The notes beneath the pieces are model-generated. The model was not told where the DNA came from, searched no databases, and saw only the letters and a list, made by a program, of their open reading frames with translations. Both the position numbers and the translations under genes were made by a program. This document shows, piece by piece, positions 25,678 to 37,805 of a stretch of 64,000 bases of DNA (the first letter of the stretch is position 1; the number at the start of each line of letters is the position of its first letter). Location: the NCBI GenBank assembly GCA_037389465.1, contig JAZARR010000200.1, positions 4,533,501 through 4,597,500 on the forward strand, given 5' to 3'. This DNA is from Baylisascaris procyonis (Eukaryota; Nematoda; Chromadorea; Rhabditida; Ascarididae).

Positions 25678-27694
25678 TCTCCCCGCTGAAGTCGATTCGT
25701 CCGTCTATGTCTACGATCTGTCCGCCTGCGTGCACGATCCGTCGGGCCATGGTATGTTCTGCGTTGACCTTCGGGGCTGAAACGTTGTGGGGCGTGTCGA
25801 TCGCGAGTTGAGCGGCGGAGATCCACTGGAGCCTGAGCTGGCTGTTGACCGTCGTCGTTTTGTTGTGGCTGTGCCCATTGCTGTACGATTGGCGAGTCCA
25901 CTGGTGTGTCTTGGATGGCTGCCGGGATTGAACGAGCCTCGAAATCGTCCAGTAGCGCGGTGAGTATTGCATCTGTTGGCGAGTCATCCTGCTTGGTGCT
26001 CCGTCGGCGAAGTTGGTTAACGTGACGCGTCCAAACTTCTGATCCCACCAAAACGTCGTAGGTGACACGGCCATGTCTGCGTAGAGCACTGGCCGCTTGG
26101 GTCGAAAAACTGGTTTGGCGTCGATGTGCAGACAGAGAGTTGCCTTGGCCCTCGTACATCGTCCTAGCGTCTTGTCGCAAACCTCCGGATAGCGTTCCCG
26201 CGGGTTGAAAACGGTGGCTGGATAGAGGCTTTTCTTGACGGACTGGTCGGTGGGAGTGATCCGTCGGACGTTGTCGCATAGCGTGGCCAAGTTCCATAGG
26301 CCCAACTTGTCGATGAAGTCGAGGCCCAATAAGTTGCGCGCGTTGTTGCCATAGCCAACGAGGATGAGTCCTGCTGCCGTTCGTCCGTTTATCTCGAGCG
26401 TTCTGGTCGTCTGTCCAGAGAAACGGATTGGATTGTTCGATGCGTCGAGGGCTTCCTCCGTGGCTGGCTGTAGACGAGGGGACCCGATTCGCTTCCATGA
26501 CGCCTTTGACATGACGGTGATGTCCGATCCTGTATCCACTTGGAATCGAACTGAGTGTCCGTCAATGAGCGCGGTGACGAACTTCCGCCGTTGTTGCGCG
26601 TTCGTCATCGTCTTGGCGCTTTGAATACTGTCTGATTGATAGCTCCGGCGTCGTTCGTTGGTCCTCTGCGTGTATTGTCTCCGATTGCACGCACAGTAGC
26701 CTTCCTTGTGTCCTGTGTTTCCGCACTGAGTGCACTTGTGGTAGGAGAATCGGCATTCCTTGACGAAGTGCATGCCGCCGCATTGCCAGCACGGTGTTCT
26801 TGGTGTAGCTGCTCTGTCGTTTCCCGTCGAACGCTTGGATCGCTCCTTTGATAACGGTGTTTTTGGTGCCGCTGCCTTGTCGCATTGCGTCTGATGCTTG
26901 GCTCGCTTCTTTGGCGCCTTCCGTTTGAAGCGTTTCGGCTTGCTCGGAACTGTCGCAACGTTGACCGTCTGGATCGCACTCGAATCTTCGACCAATCTGT
27001 TGTCGTGCTTGAGATTGTCGAGCCGTCTGTATTCTGCGATGAGATCCTTGAGCGTTGCGTTGGCGTTCATATCGATCCTGTTGAGCAAGTGGAGTCGATA
27101 CTCGGCATCTGCTGGCGATTGGAGTCCGCATACGAACATGAGGCACTTGAACTGCTCTGGGTTGAGTTCGCCTAGACGAAACTTCTCGCATTCCCGATTG
27201 ACGATGCTGCCATATGTTGTGATGTCGTCTCGCGGGTTTCTGGCAAGCTTCAGACAGTGATAACGCTGGTTGAATAGCGATATCCTGGGTCCGAAGATGT
27301 CCTTGAGGATATTGATCGTTTCGTCGAATTTGAGGTCGCGTGGCTGCCTCGGGAGAATGTAGTTTGCGTACTTCTCGTAGGTTGTTGCGTCAAGTTTCCG
27401 CAACAGGAAGCGCACACGTCCTGCGTCGTCAAGCTTCTGAGCGTCGACGTTGAAATTGTCCTCGTAGCGTTTGAACCACGTTTCGAACGTAATGTTTTCG
27501 TCCGGAACGTACGTGAAGGTTGCAATCGCGTTGTCGAGAGTCGGATCCACCGTTGAGGTTGCTATCGTTTGCGTCTTGCCGACTGAGAGAGCCATCATTT
27601 GCTGCTGCATCGCGGCCATCATCTGTTGCATCAGCGCCTGCTGTTCCTGTTGACGTTGGAGCAGCAGAATCAGCGAGTCAGGTAGGCCTTCCAT
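25619..27694 (-). CDS. Gag-protease polyprotein of the LTR retrotransposon, 691 codons
   Basis: Gag forms the particle and protease cleaves it. The start ATG lies 30 bp inside the 5' LTR. Order: a Gln/Met-rich N-terminus (about residues 10-35), a capsid-like helical domain (about 55-240), Lys/Arg-rich linkers, two zinc knuckles (CWQCGGMHFVKEC and CTQCGNTGHKEGYC, about 300-335), the protease with active site FQVDTGSDITVMS (about 385) and the GLDFIDKLGL flap region, then the first RT residues up to KPVFRPKRPV (about 530). After the deletion joint near 26080 the frame is not the original Pol frame, so the last about 150 residues are out-of-frame sequence ending inside the 3' LTR. The intact frame is unlike the decayed LINE and fits recent activity. 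Confidence 0.93.
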   Translation of the reverse strand: MEGLPDSLILLLQRQQEQQALMQQMMAAMQQQMMALSVGKTQTIATSTVDPTLDNAIATFTYVPDENITFETWFKRYEDNFNVDAQKLDDAGRVRFLLRKLDATTYEKYANYILPRQPRDLKFDETINILKDIFGPRISLFNQRYHCLKLARNPRDDITTYGSIVNRECEKFRLGELNPEQFKCLMFVCGLQSPADAEYRLHLLNRIDMNANATLKDLIAEYRRLDNLKHDNRLVEDSSAIQTVNVATVPSKPKRFKRKAPKKRAKHQTQCDKAAAPKTPLSKERSKRSTGNDRAATPRTPCWQCGGMHFVKECRFSYHKCTQCGNTGHKEGYCACNRRQYTQRTNERRRSYQSDSIQSAKTMTNAQQRRKFVTALIDGHSVRFQVDTGSDITVMSKASWKRIGSPRLQPATEEALDASNNPIRFSGQTTRTLEINGRTAAGLILVGYGNNARNLLGLDFIDKLGLWNLATLCDNVRRITPTDQSVKKSLYPATVFNPRERYPEVCDKTLGRCTRAKATLCLHIDAKPVFRPKRPVLYADMAVSPTTFWWDQKFGRVTLTNFADGAPSRMTRQQMQYSPRYWTISRLVQSRQPSKTHQWTRQSYSNGHSHNKTTTVNSQLRLQWISAAQLAIDTPHNVSAPKVNAEHTMARRIVHAGGQIVDIDGRIDFSGEMLGMAPKSQPKISGRDETS
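25632..26085 (-). pseudogene. C-terminal Pol remnant in a shifted frame
   Basis: In a frame different from Gag-protease, the minus strand carries RHGRVTYDVLVGSEVW followed by a basic and then acidic tail. This resembles the extreme C-terminus of Gypsy Pol, the segment after integrase. It has no start of its own and is joined out of frame to the beginning of RT near 26080, marking the deletion scar. Confidence 0.75.
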
Positions 27695-27706
27695 CTGTCG
27701 CGAATC

Positions 27707-27724
27707 CGAAATCTGATCGCCACT
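27707..27724 (-). other. candidate primer binding site
   Basis: In element orientation the bases just inside the 5' LTR read AG then TGGCGATCAGATTTCGG. TGG immediately after the LTR fits pairing with a tRNA 3' CCA end. I could not assign the tRNA. Confidence 0.5.
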
Positions 27725-28207
27725 TGTTGTATCTGAGTTGCGGTTTGTTGTGTCGGCTGCGACGACGATAGGTAGGTCGAGTGGTAGGCAGAGCTAGTAT
27801 AAGCACTTTATTGGGAAAATATACAACTGGCTTCCAAGATGAAGCCAAGGAGAAGAAGGCTGAGACGATAGAGATGAGCACTGACGGGAGAGCGTGACGT
27901 ACACCAGAAGAGGACTACTACTGACGGGCTGAGAGCCGCCTTTTATAGGCCTCAGGTACCGTCAAAGGCACAAAGACAGACAAAGGCATTATGTACGGCC
28001 ACTCAGCACGTGCATGTGAAACTGTGATGATTCGCCACTTAAAAAGTGCAAAGCGATTACTACGCTGTTTCATAACAACGGAATATCTTGGGTTGGCCCT
28101 TTTGTGCCGTACCCAACGTCACACACACAAAGAAGTGCAAAACGAGTACTACGATGTTTCATCACGACCGGATATCTTGGGTTGGCTCTTCGGCGCCATA
28201 CCCAACA
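27725..28207 (-). repeat. 5' LTR of the retrotransposon
   Basis: Identical to 25195-25677 over 483 bp. Its TATA box copy (27940-27947) would drive the element and its AATAAA copy is at 27807-27812. Confidence 0.95.
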
Positions 28208-28212
28208 GGCAT
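28208..28212. repeat. target-site duplication, right copy
   Basis: GGCAT immediately after the right LTR, matching 25190-25194. Confidence 0.93.
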
Positions 28213-31200
28213 TGTTATCGATTCGATCATTTCGAATATATTGGCAAATAGGTATCTGAACGATCAACAAATCACAAAGAAAATGCAATTGTATATAATA
28301 GAGTGTTTGCATCAAATGCAATCCGTATAGATATAACTTTTACCCAAAATTTCGCTTAATTTTTTCATGCATATGAGGGAATCTGAATGTTTTGTTTGAT
28401 GGTGGTGGGTTTAGTTTCTTGAAGAAAATATTTTTTTCTTGGAAGGGTAAGGGGTTTTTCAGAAAGGCGATAGGGAGGGGGAGGGAAAAGTAATCCACAT
28501 TGATAAAAATTTTTAAATCTCCAATGGGAGATCGTTGATTTCTACAAATCGATTTCAGTGCATAGTGCTTCTCATCGATAGATTTCATCAGTGGATAAGG
28601 CTGATTGGGATTATTATTGCTGTTGAAGCAGTATCGCAGATATTAGCCGATGAGAGACGCTTTTCGTTACTAAGTAATTTCCATCCTTTTTTAATATACA
28701 TTTTAGAGATCCATTTAATTCTAGAGTATTCACATGCACTTGCTTGACTTCATAGTGTGGTATATGATTGGGATTTCATATCGCACTTATTCTGAAACTT
28801 CCTCTCATATGGTCGTTACCTCAGGTAACGATTTCAAGAGTTACCTCAGGTAACGGCTTGAACACCTCGGGAGCTATTAGTCACGGTTATTGTTTGCAAT
28901 CGATTGGACTTAGACTTAATCTTCTGCTGCGATAAGACGGCAGTAGATCGCGAACTTGAGTGGAACGGTTTCATTCTTTTTTCCATTAGCTGCTGACGTC
29001 ATCCAAAAAGTTGTAGCCGTTTGTTTATTCACAAAGTACCGAAGACAGATTGGGGGGGGGGGATAAAGGGGAGGGGAGTGCAATTGATTTTGATCTGCCT
29101 CCACTACTAGTACGGATAGAGTATCTTAACTTGAGAGCAGAAATAAAGGAAAACACCCACTGATAAAATTTATCAGTGACTTTTTTGAAATTTTTTGAAT
29201 AGTTTTGAAATTTTTGACATCGCTTTACGGGATTGGAACGGTCCATTTATATAAAAAAAGTCCTGAATTATATCACTTCAAATGAGATCAACTGAATATT
29301 GTTTTAGTTTTTCAAGAATTCATTCACAATTAACGATTGTTAATTACAGTTAAAAATTGAAGTTTTAATTAATTTCGTCTCAATCCATCCAAAAAAAAAG
29401 GGAAAATTGTGATTTAATTTCGATTGGACTTTATCTCGTTGTATGCATAGTAATGCGTTACTTTTTCTTACTTGTTGTAACGATCGCAGTTTTATCGATT
29501 TTCGAAGCGATTTTATGGAAATTTATTTCCTTAATTAAATAATTTCTTCCAGAAATGTTTTAATTTAGATCACTTTAGTAATGGTATAATAGGTGTACAA
29601 TTGGCATCGATACGTTATACCCAAGAGGAAGGCCCTCACTTCATCGTGTCTTTTTCATAGTTCTTTCCCTCTGCGTAGTGCTTCACTGTCTTATGTTATC
29701 TGTTAACACTGTTTTATCTTTGTGCTCACTGCTTTCCTATGCTGTACCTATCTTTGCCTTATAGCCAGCCGGCTGTTTCTTCAGTCATTATAACGTTTGC
29801 TTTAAAATTGACAGCAACAATACCTCATCGCTTAAAATCGGGAAAGCCCATCACCTGTTTGGTTGGCATCAAGTGTTCACGATGTCGCATCATTTAACGA
29901 CTTTACAGAGTTTATATAATGCTCATCATCTCAAGCTGTTTTTAGTGGTAATGCGTGAAAATGTCCATTGAATCCGGTGCATATGTACCATTATCTGTGC
30001 CATTATCTGCCTTTCATAATTCATAATTCGATGCATAATTTCAGGTCATTTCATACTATCCTAATTTTATTAAATTTTCTAAAATATCGCATTTTACAGT
30101 AATTGGAATAATTATTTTTTGATTTGGTTAATATTGAAATAAGACGTTTCTGGGTGCATTTTTTGTGTTGAAAATGAATCCACTTCAAATTGATCTGTTT
30201 ATAGTATGACCATAAAATTCCCTCACAACTTAACGTCATTCCAACAAAGGCTACTATTGTATTTATATTCGGCATCCTGTAACAACCTGAGCTCATATCT
30301 ATAAGTCGCATATCGCATAACTTTTATATCACAATGGTTGTGAGGTGGGAATGAATAGGAATAAGTTGAGTGACCTCACCAGAAACTAAAATATCGAAGT
30401 ATCAGAAACCAAAAAAAAAGCACCGGAAAACGGAATGAGAAAGAAATTCCGGAAACCGGAGAAACCGGAGCATCCCGGTTTTCCCTCAGTATGGTTTTTT
30501 TTAATTTTCTTTAATTACCTAGACATATGAAGTATAGAGTACATTTGTTTGATTAGTTAAATGTCGATAATTTGCAATGAAGTGAATCGATTTTTGCTTC
30601 CGTTGCCGAAATTGTCTGCCTTCTCCATTCACTTTGTGATTGGCCACGTAGCGATGTTGTTTTCTTTTGCAGCTCTATTTTATTGCCGTTTTTAAGTGAG
30701 CATATTCCATTTTATGTTGATTAAATAAAAATCAAAAATTTATGCGAATAAATTTTTCATTTTCGAATTTTGAAAGAAATTTTTTCAAAAATTCATTTCA
30801 AAGATAGATTTTCCAATTTCTATTATTTTTTCACAGTTATGCGACATTTGCGCCTCCGTTGTATATTAGCGAGGTGATGTTTAAATGCTAATATTAGAAA
30901 CGATACCTTTAATATTTAAAAGTTAGCCGATGGTTGATTATAGAAATATTAGAACTAAGCGTGAGATTTAGAGCGATGATTATTTATTCGAGGCGCAAAT
31001 GTCGCTCCGCTATTTTCCCACCAGTGATAATTTTTATCAGTTTTTCAATGTTTTATCAATGCGTATTGATATTCTTTAAATGATAATATCTCCTACTTTC
31101 TAATATTGTGATTATAAAATTTATTTCGATATTCACTTTAATTATTTCTTTGATTTTATTTTTCCGCTTATAATAAATATATTTATAAGTGATTTTATTA

Positions 31201-31803
31201 TTCGATTATTGATGTTGAATTTTATTTCATTCAATGATTTTTGCATATTTATTTTTACAAGAAATTTTTTTATAGTTTGGTTTTACTTCAACGGTTTTTA
31301 TTTTTATTTCTATTTATTTTACAAGAAATATTTCTATTTTCTATTTATTTCTATTTCTATGGTTTTATTTCTATTCTATGTTTATTTCTATAATAAAATC
31401 CAATAAAATGACTTAATTACATGGATGTTAGATTTAATACTTTTGTTTTATTACATTTGAAATTATATGCGATCGCTTTCGTTGCCATTCACAGAGAACG
31501 GAAAATGAAAGATGCGAAAGGATTGATCGTGTACCGATGAAATATTTTTGTTGGGGGGTATCACCGAGTAGTTTGCAAGTTTTGTCGCCATCTATTTCCA
31601 CCCCGCGATGACCCCTTCCCCATTCTTCTCACACCCCCATCCACGCTGACCTGAAATCTCTCGCCTGTATTATTGTGCTCTAGGATTATATCTCATTTTT
31701 AAAATGCACTTTTAATCTTTATTAACGATGAATTTTGAATATTTATTCATGCGAAAAGTGCAAATTCATTAACGCATTTCCCACTGCACCGAAGTGAAGC
31801 AGT
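28213..31803. other. gene-poor stretch upstream of the PRRC1-like gene
   Basis: AT-rich DNA with a G-run at 29052-29062, a CCGGA-rich patch at 30420-30485 and the palindrome pair at 28814-28855. One segment (28559-28674) has exon-like borders but no recognisable product. Confidence 0.5.
28814..28855. promoter_or_regulatory. pair of ACCTnAGGT palindromes
   Basis: CGTTACCTCAGGTAACG (28814-28830) is a perfect 8+1+8 palindrome. GTTACCTCAGGTAACG (28840-28855) repeats it 26 bp on. The core contains CAGGTA, a Snail/ZEB-like half. The nearest recognised gene on the right is 3 kb away, so any regulatory role is a guess. Confidence 0.4.
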
Positions 31804-31837
31804 TTTATTTGCAGAAGGGAGTGAGTGATCGTCTCGT
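31804..31837 (+). promoter_or_regulatory. 3' splice acceptor and short leader before PRRC1 start
   Basis: TTTTATTTGCAG ends at 31814, 23 bp before the ATG. In nematodes such a site close to the start codon is typical for spliced-leader trans-splicing, though a 5' UTR intron is equally possible. Confidence 0.5.
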
Positions 31838-34800
31838 ATGTCGGATAAACAACCACCTGATGGGAATGCCCCTCATGGTTTGTACTTTTTTTTTTAAAAA
31901 TTTATTCGTTGCATCAAGCTTCATCCGTTTATTATTGCAGGAATTTTTATATAAATAGAGGTGTAGTAAAAAAGGAAGTAGGATCCTTCTATAGTTCATA
32001 TATCCCCCTTGAACTTGTCGATTAACTGCTGAAATATCAACAAAAGATGCTTTAATTCATCGATATTAGATTTGTTTGATTGAGTTTATGTTGAGAAATT
32101 TAAAAAAATATTATTAGTTCTTCTAAGTGACTTTTTTTTGGCACGATATATATTGTTTGAATTTTTTCGTTCAATGCTGCACACTACATTGTGAGATATT
32201 TTATGTGGTAGATCGTTGAAAATCTGTTGGGGACCGGCAAAGACTGGGGCGCTTCGAAAGTCGATTTAAGTTATGGAATTTTCACTCGAAGACTTTGGAA
32301 CTTCGGAAATGGCTGAAATTTGAGAGTTCTCAATTTTGGTGACTCTTAAAACTCGCGACCCGATTACTAATGTCAGCTAAATGAAAGGATTATTAAGTGA
32401 TTGGATCGGATAAATACATAAAAAGCTCTTTCCTAAGTGGTTAGAAATATTAGAAAGAAATCGTTACAGCGAAAAAAGTGCATAAGATTGATGAAACATT
32501 AAATATGAAAGAGAAACTTTTGGCATTTGTTCGAATAGACTCTGAAATAAGCATTCCACTGTTTCGATTTTCTGACGACGATGTCTGCTCCTTTGTTGGT
32601 TTGCTTGTATGCTTGTCTGATTGTCGTCTGTCTGTCAGTCTGACTATTCACTATCTCGAACTATAGATCACTAATTTTGTGAAATTTATGCGTTAGATAT
32701 GACCATATATTGATCTTGGTGAGTGACCATTAAAATACCATCCGGCTGCTGATATCGAGGGAAGGGGAGAGGGGGAAAAGGGGCCTTGCCACACATACCA
32801 TATTTTTCTTACCTAACACCATCAGTAGTGCATTTGAGAGGTTGATAAGCTGAGGCAGAAGTCGGCAGATAATGACAGGAATATCCCTTGTTATCTCACC
32901 GGGTGCTTGACTCCGTTAGAGCAGCATCGTTGGCTGACTCCTCCTTACTTAATCCCCCTCCCTTACTTCTTACTCTTGCTTAAGCACATTGGTCGTTTTT
33001 TTCAGAACTTAATTGCATTGAAATTTTTATGTTGAAGAAGTGAATATGTTTGCTACCTGTTGAATCCATTTTTTTCAGTTTAATTTCGTATGATGTCGTG
33101 AATTTTTGAGGAATTTTCAGGGAATATTCCACCACCGAAAGAGTTGCCAAGTTTTTTCACGCAACAAAAAAGTACACCTGGATTTGTGCCACCTGTTCCT
33201 CCACAATTATATCCTTTTCCACCACAGCCAACGATCACAGTGGCTCCACCAACACCATGTACTCGACCAGCTTCTGAAGAGAACACGCCAACTGAGCGTC
33301 ACTCAGAACCAGCTCAGATTCCGGTCACTTCAGAATCTGTGACCACTACGATGACTGGTGATGTTAAGGTTACGGAAAGCACACCTGTAATGAAAAGCAG
33401 TGAATCAAGACCAACACCCCCACCTGCACCGATTGCGGTTGGAATGTCAGAGGCAGAGGCGGCGCTTGATAAACTGGAACAGCAAGAAGAAGGAGGTAGC
33501 ATGTTTGGATGGCTTCAAAAAACGGTCACTCAATCAGCTTTCCTATCGAAAGTAGCCGATAAAGCAAAGGTTACGGCTGCTTTTATTTTATTTCACTTTT
33601 CAAAAAATTATCTAATAATCTCGATAAGGAGCTCAAGAGTCGAGAGTTTCTAAAATTGACTTTTTATATTTTTACGATATTTTAATAGCAATCATATTTT
33701 TTCTAAAGTCTCCAGATTTTTTTAGTAATATTTCATATAACCCAATTTCTTGCTATGAAATTTTGAGTCGACGATGATACTTTGCGCTACAATATTAAAA
33801 TTTTTGTGGAGACTTTCAATAGTCGAAAATATAAGATGAAAAAACACCCACTGATATTTACAAATTAAATAAATTAAATAAATATAAATTAAATGCGCTT
33901 TTTTCGAGTTGTTACCGGGTTTGTTTCTTTTTTAGTATTTTGATCAATTATTTGATATTATCAACTTTTGCATATGTTCGACTCATTTATTACTCTGGAA
34001 TATATTTGAAGGACTTTTTAATTGAAGTTATTACTCTGTATTTCAAAATTTTAAGTTATCATGTAGAATGGCAGTCAAGAATAATACCGGCAACAGAATT
34101 TTCTGTAATAAGTAGCAAGGAGCATCAGGCATAGATGGGTTTCCCCTCTTCCCTTCCCCCTTCTCCCACGCCTGATTTTACACACTAATTGGAGGTGCTA
34201 ATTTCGAGCCTTCGTTTGCGTATTGTAGTGACTGCTCTGGCGAGGACTTTTTCACTCACGTTTTCTCACTGAACTGGAGTAAGGATTGCCAACACGTGAT
34301 GACGATAGACAATTTTGAAGTTTGTTAGTGCAGATAAAGGAAATGAGGTCCCTATTTCTTTTACATCTCTCACATTTATGTAAATCATCTATGCCATGTA
34401 CAGCAGCTCTTTACCTGTACAACGCTGTATAGCGTAAATATTCTCGCCTTGCATAAATTAATATTCTTTAATAGGTATTTTATACTTGAGAAAAAAATAA
34501 TAACACTTAGGTTGTTCTTTGCAGTTTTTTTCTGTGAAAGTGGTGAAAGTATGGGAGAAAATCGATAAGTTCATGGCAGATTCCTTCTTGTCATGATGTT
34601 TAAGGAAGAGTGGGAGGAGTCGAGAGGGATTCTGTTATGGGTCTGTCCTCCTCTTCGCTTCTCTCCCCTCTTCCAGCCAGCCGTTTATTACAATCAGGTT
34701 TATCGTGTTTGCAGACAGGGATGGATTCAGTATTAACCACGTTGGATCCGGGTATGAAGGATTTTCTCAAGAGTGAGGGTGTTGTTGATATAGCGATCGC

Positions 34801-37622
34801 ATCGGACAATGGACGAGTCATCGGTGCCATAGCAGATGGATTTAGACGCGTCTTCAGCACAGTAACATATCGTGGAATGGGTACTCCTGGTGCGAGCAGT
34901 CTTCTTCCTCAAATCGTTGGACCCACATTCGCATTAAAGGTGATACATGTTTAGTGTTGCAAAGGATTGTAGATATACAAATGGCTAAGCAGAAGGAGGC
35001 GGAAGTAGTTAAACCTCGGGACGTTTTGTGGTCAGTAGGACTGGAGAGGGTAGGGTAAACAAAGTGAAATAAGCTACCATGTGTTCTTCAGCACCACACT
35101 GTTCTGTATTTGGTGAATTCTCATTTTCACACATTATTTGCCCATCTGTATCCCTTGTGGAATCGGCTTATGAGATACAAGTATATGCACTATTCTATGT
35201 ATGTAGTCTGTAGTGAATAGGCAGTCAAATCTTATTGCCTTTAAATAATTTTTAAGTCAATTCTGTGGTTTCCGTTTCTATATTATTTTTCAAATCAACT
35301 ATAAATATATGATTTTTTTTCTCTGTTTGGCAACAAAATTTTCCAAAGATCGCTTCAGCATTGCTTGTTTGAACGAATAGATTTTCGCATTTCCGTTTCT
35401 TGAACAATATGAACTTTCCTAGCAGTGAATATTATGAAGCCTTAAGAGTAGATCTAGAAGGCTTAGGTGGGAAATCTCTTTTGATTTTGATACCTCTATA
35501 ATCGTAAATGAAATTTACGACTGTTAAATATCTGGTTGTAAATCCTTTTTTAGACGTGCATCTGATTTTGAGTATATGTGAAGTTGTAATCACTAATAAA
35601 TAAGTCTATCGTCGAAGATATGTTATTTATCCTTCTCTGTTGAATTTTTGTAAACATCAACTGCTGATTTCATGACGAAAATCTTACTTTAGTTTGATGC
35701 TCTATGAATTAAGTTGTTTTATTTACGTTTATTCATTCCGTTTGTTTTTTTTTTTTAGATTTTGATGTTTTATTTTCAGTACGTAAAGGAACGTATAACT
35801 TTGTTGCGAGGCAGTGGATTGGCTGGTAATAAATCGGCAATTGTTGCTCTACAACCGTTTTTACATGAAATTCAAGGAAGCTGGTATGAATCGGCTGTTA
35901 TCGCAATTCAGGTTCTTTTCTTCCTTCTTCCCAAGAATACTTTATTTCATTTTTGTTTTCTATTCTTTAAAAGTAGTAAGTAATTATAAACATTATAAAT
36001 ATAGATGTGATGAAATGTGTGCATATAGGTGTGGCTATATGATGTAGCCAACTTGTAACTAGAAGACAAGAAGGCATTAAAAGCCTCCATTTATTTTAAA
36101 TTCACTCATCCTATCGTTACCATGCTTGCAAATTTTATGTATACGGGACAGAAATGAATAAAAAGAGATATGATGATACAGTTCGTTGATATTAGAAATG
36201 GAAGTTTAGTAAAAGAGAGGTAAGAGGGATTTATGAGGGAGTGGGTGGGATCAGAATAGAAGAGATGAGTTTTTTTTTTGTACTTGAAATTGGGTATAGT
36301 TAAATCATAATGGATTTGATCCTTTTACAAGCGATTTTTCCAAAGGCAATCAATGCCTCTAGCGTAATATAAGTTCTTATTCGTCCGTGCGACTTCTCTA
36401 CTATTGGAAGGATCGGAATAATGGAACGGCATTCTATGTATAATTGACAACCCTTCAAATATATGCCGTAATTATATTCAAAAAATTTCTGAGTTGCAGA
36501 AAGATGATATAAATGTGCATGTATTTACACAACCGGTCGATGTTGATCCGCGTGTTATTGCCACATTGAAGGTGAATTTTAATTTTATTTATTAATTATT
36601 TTATCTATGTGCTTATTTGTTTTCCTTCTCGTTGATCGGAGCAAGGAGGGAGGGGTCGGTAGTGGAGGATGTTCAAAGAGCCTATAAAAGGATGTGATTG
36701 GAATTCATATGTTTGGTGGGGATGTTATTAAAATAATGATAGTTGTTACACATCATAAGGGAACTCATGCATTGCCAGTACACGCTAAATGTGGAACATT
36801 TCAAAATTCAAATAGAAATATCTCTAAAGATATGGTCAAAATTATGGCCATAAAAGAACAAATAACTTGTATGTGAAGAGCCTATAAACGAGATTGTGTC
36901 TCCTGAAAACCGAGTTGAAATGGAAGCTTCATAATGAGAATCCGAGAAGCGATAGGAATATATAGGCATAATATAATGCATCAAAGGTAAAAGGCGTAGA
37001 CGAAAGGGATGGACTGAAACACACAATCACAAACTTGGGACTTTTAGACGGATATATAGAGAGAAAAGAGTATAAGCAATTGAAGGACAAACATCCGCAG
37101 AAATATACGAGTCCATCCTTCTGTCTTTGTGATCCTGAACCATCTCCATTAGAATCTTGCTTTTTTTCTCAGTCATTTCATCGTTTTTTTTAAAGCGCTG
37201 AGATATTGTGGCTTTTATTTTGAGCTCGCGATGCTTTGTAATTTCACTTTGAATATTTTTGTATAGTAATCTTTTCTTTGATTTTTTTCTAGTTTAAAAA
37301 AAAACATTGAATTCGTTGAATTTCCTTCTCAAAAATTTATACATTTTTCGAAGTCCCTCCCCCTTCCATCTCCTTTTGTTCATTTTAAATTTCACTTTCT
37401 CATTTCATGCTATACATTCTTTTAAAGGAACATACACCGAGTGGATATGCGGCAAATGCATTTTCGACAACGGTCGGTATTGGTTATGCAGAAGTGTTTG
37501 GTATTGATCCAGACGACTGGCAACAAAACAGTTTATCCTACTCATCATCGGAATTATACCGGCTGGCATCCGCTGCATTAGCAGCAGCCTATAAACGAAA
37601 GTTTTGTGGTTCTGATACTTGA
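31838..37622 (+). CDS. prrc-1: PRRC1-like protein, 6 exons, 370 aa
   Basis: Exons: 31838-31877, 33121-33569, 34715-34939, 35780-35911, 36500-36571, 37428-37622; 1113 nt, in frame throughout. The N-terminal half is Pro/Thr/Ser-rich and includes [15 protein letters not shown] conserved block follows ([18 protein letters not shown], then [20 protein letters not shown]). The C-terminal half matches the PRRC1 globular domain, beginning [19 protein letters not shown] and ending with a helix rich in Ala/Tyr. Human PRRC1 is 445 aa; the difference is mainly in the Pro-rich part. PRRC1 is known as a Golgi/ER-exit associated, protein kinase A-binding protein in vertebrates. The C-terminal domain resembles NTP pyrophosphatase-like folds; I would not assign it an enzymatic activity. 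The start was chosen because exon 1 splices in phase to exon 2 and follows a splice acceptor. Confidence 0.92.
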
Positions 37623-37799
37623 GAGATCAGTCCATTTCTATGATTTGGTGCATATCTTTGGCCTCTTTTTGATGACGTGGATTGTGGTTCATCACTCTTT
37701 CCCCCTCTTTGATCCTTCTTTTATGAGAGACGATTGTTTGTTTTGTTAAATTGGAATGGTCAAACTCCAAGTTCTAGGCATTCCTTCTTTCTCACGCGT

Positions 37800-37805
37800 A
37801 ATAAA
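37800..37805 (+). terminator. likely poly(A) signal of the PRRC1-like gene
   Basis: AATAAA 178 bp after the stop codon. A short hairpin (GTAATCCA...TGGATTAC) follows at about 37820-37842. Confidence 0.55.

Larger units (their letters stand above)
25195..28207 (-). mobile_element. recently inserted, internally deleted LTR retrotransposon (Ty3/Gypsy-like)
   Basis: Two 483-bp LTRs, both beginning TG and ending CA, are identical at every base I compared and are flanked by a 5-bp GGCAT duplication. The element reads on the minus strand. Its internal 2047 bp encode Gag with two CCHC knuckles and an aspartic protease, then just the start of reverse transcriptase, which is joined to the last part of Pol. 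Most of RT, all of RNase H and all of integrase are missing. Identical LTRs mean insertion was recent, so the deleted form was presumably moved by proteins from an intact relative. G+C is clearly higher than in the flanks. The Gag and protease style matches nematode Ty3/Gypsy elements annotated as K02A2.6-like Pol; the exact clade is not certain. Confidence 0.95.

Noticed and set aside
26562..27260. Several long open frames on the plus strand and in other minus frames over the Gag region.
   Set aside because: Shadows of the G+C-rich Gag-protease frame; only the 691-codon frame carries zinc knuckles and DTGS.
28559..28674. Exon-like segment with TTTCAG before it and GTAATT after it, open in one forward frame.
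   Set aside because: No family recognised, no partner exon in matching phase, and chance borders of this kind are common in AT-rich DNA.
29779..29949. Open forward frame after CTTCAG and before GTAATG with a His-rich product.
   Set aside because: Two different frames are open for much of it and neither resembles a known protein.
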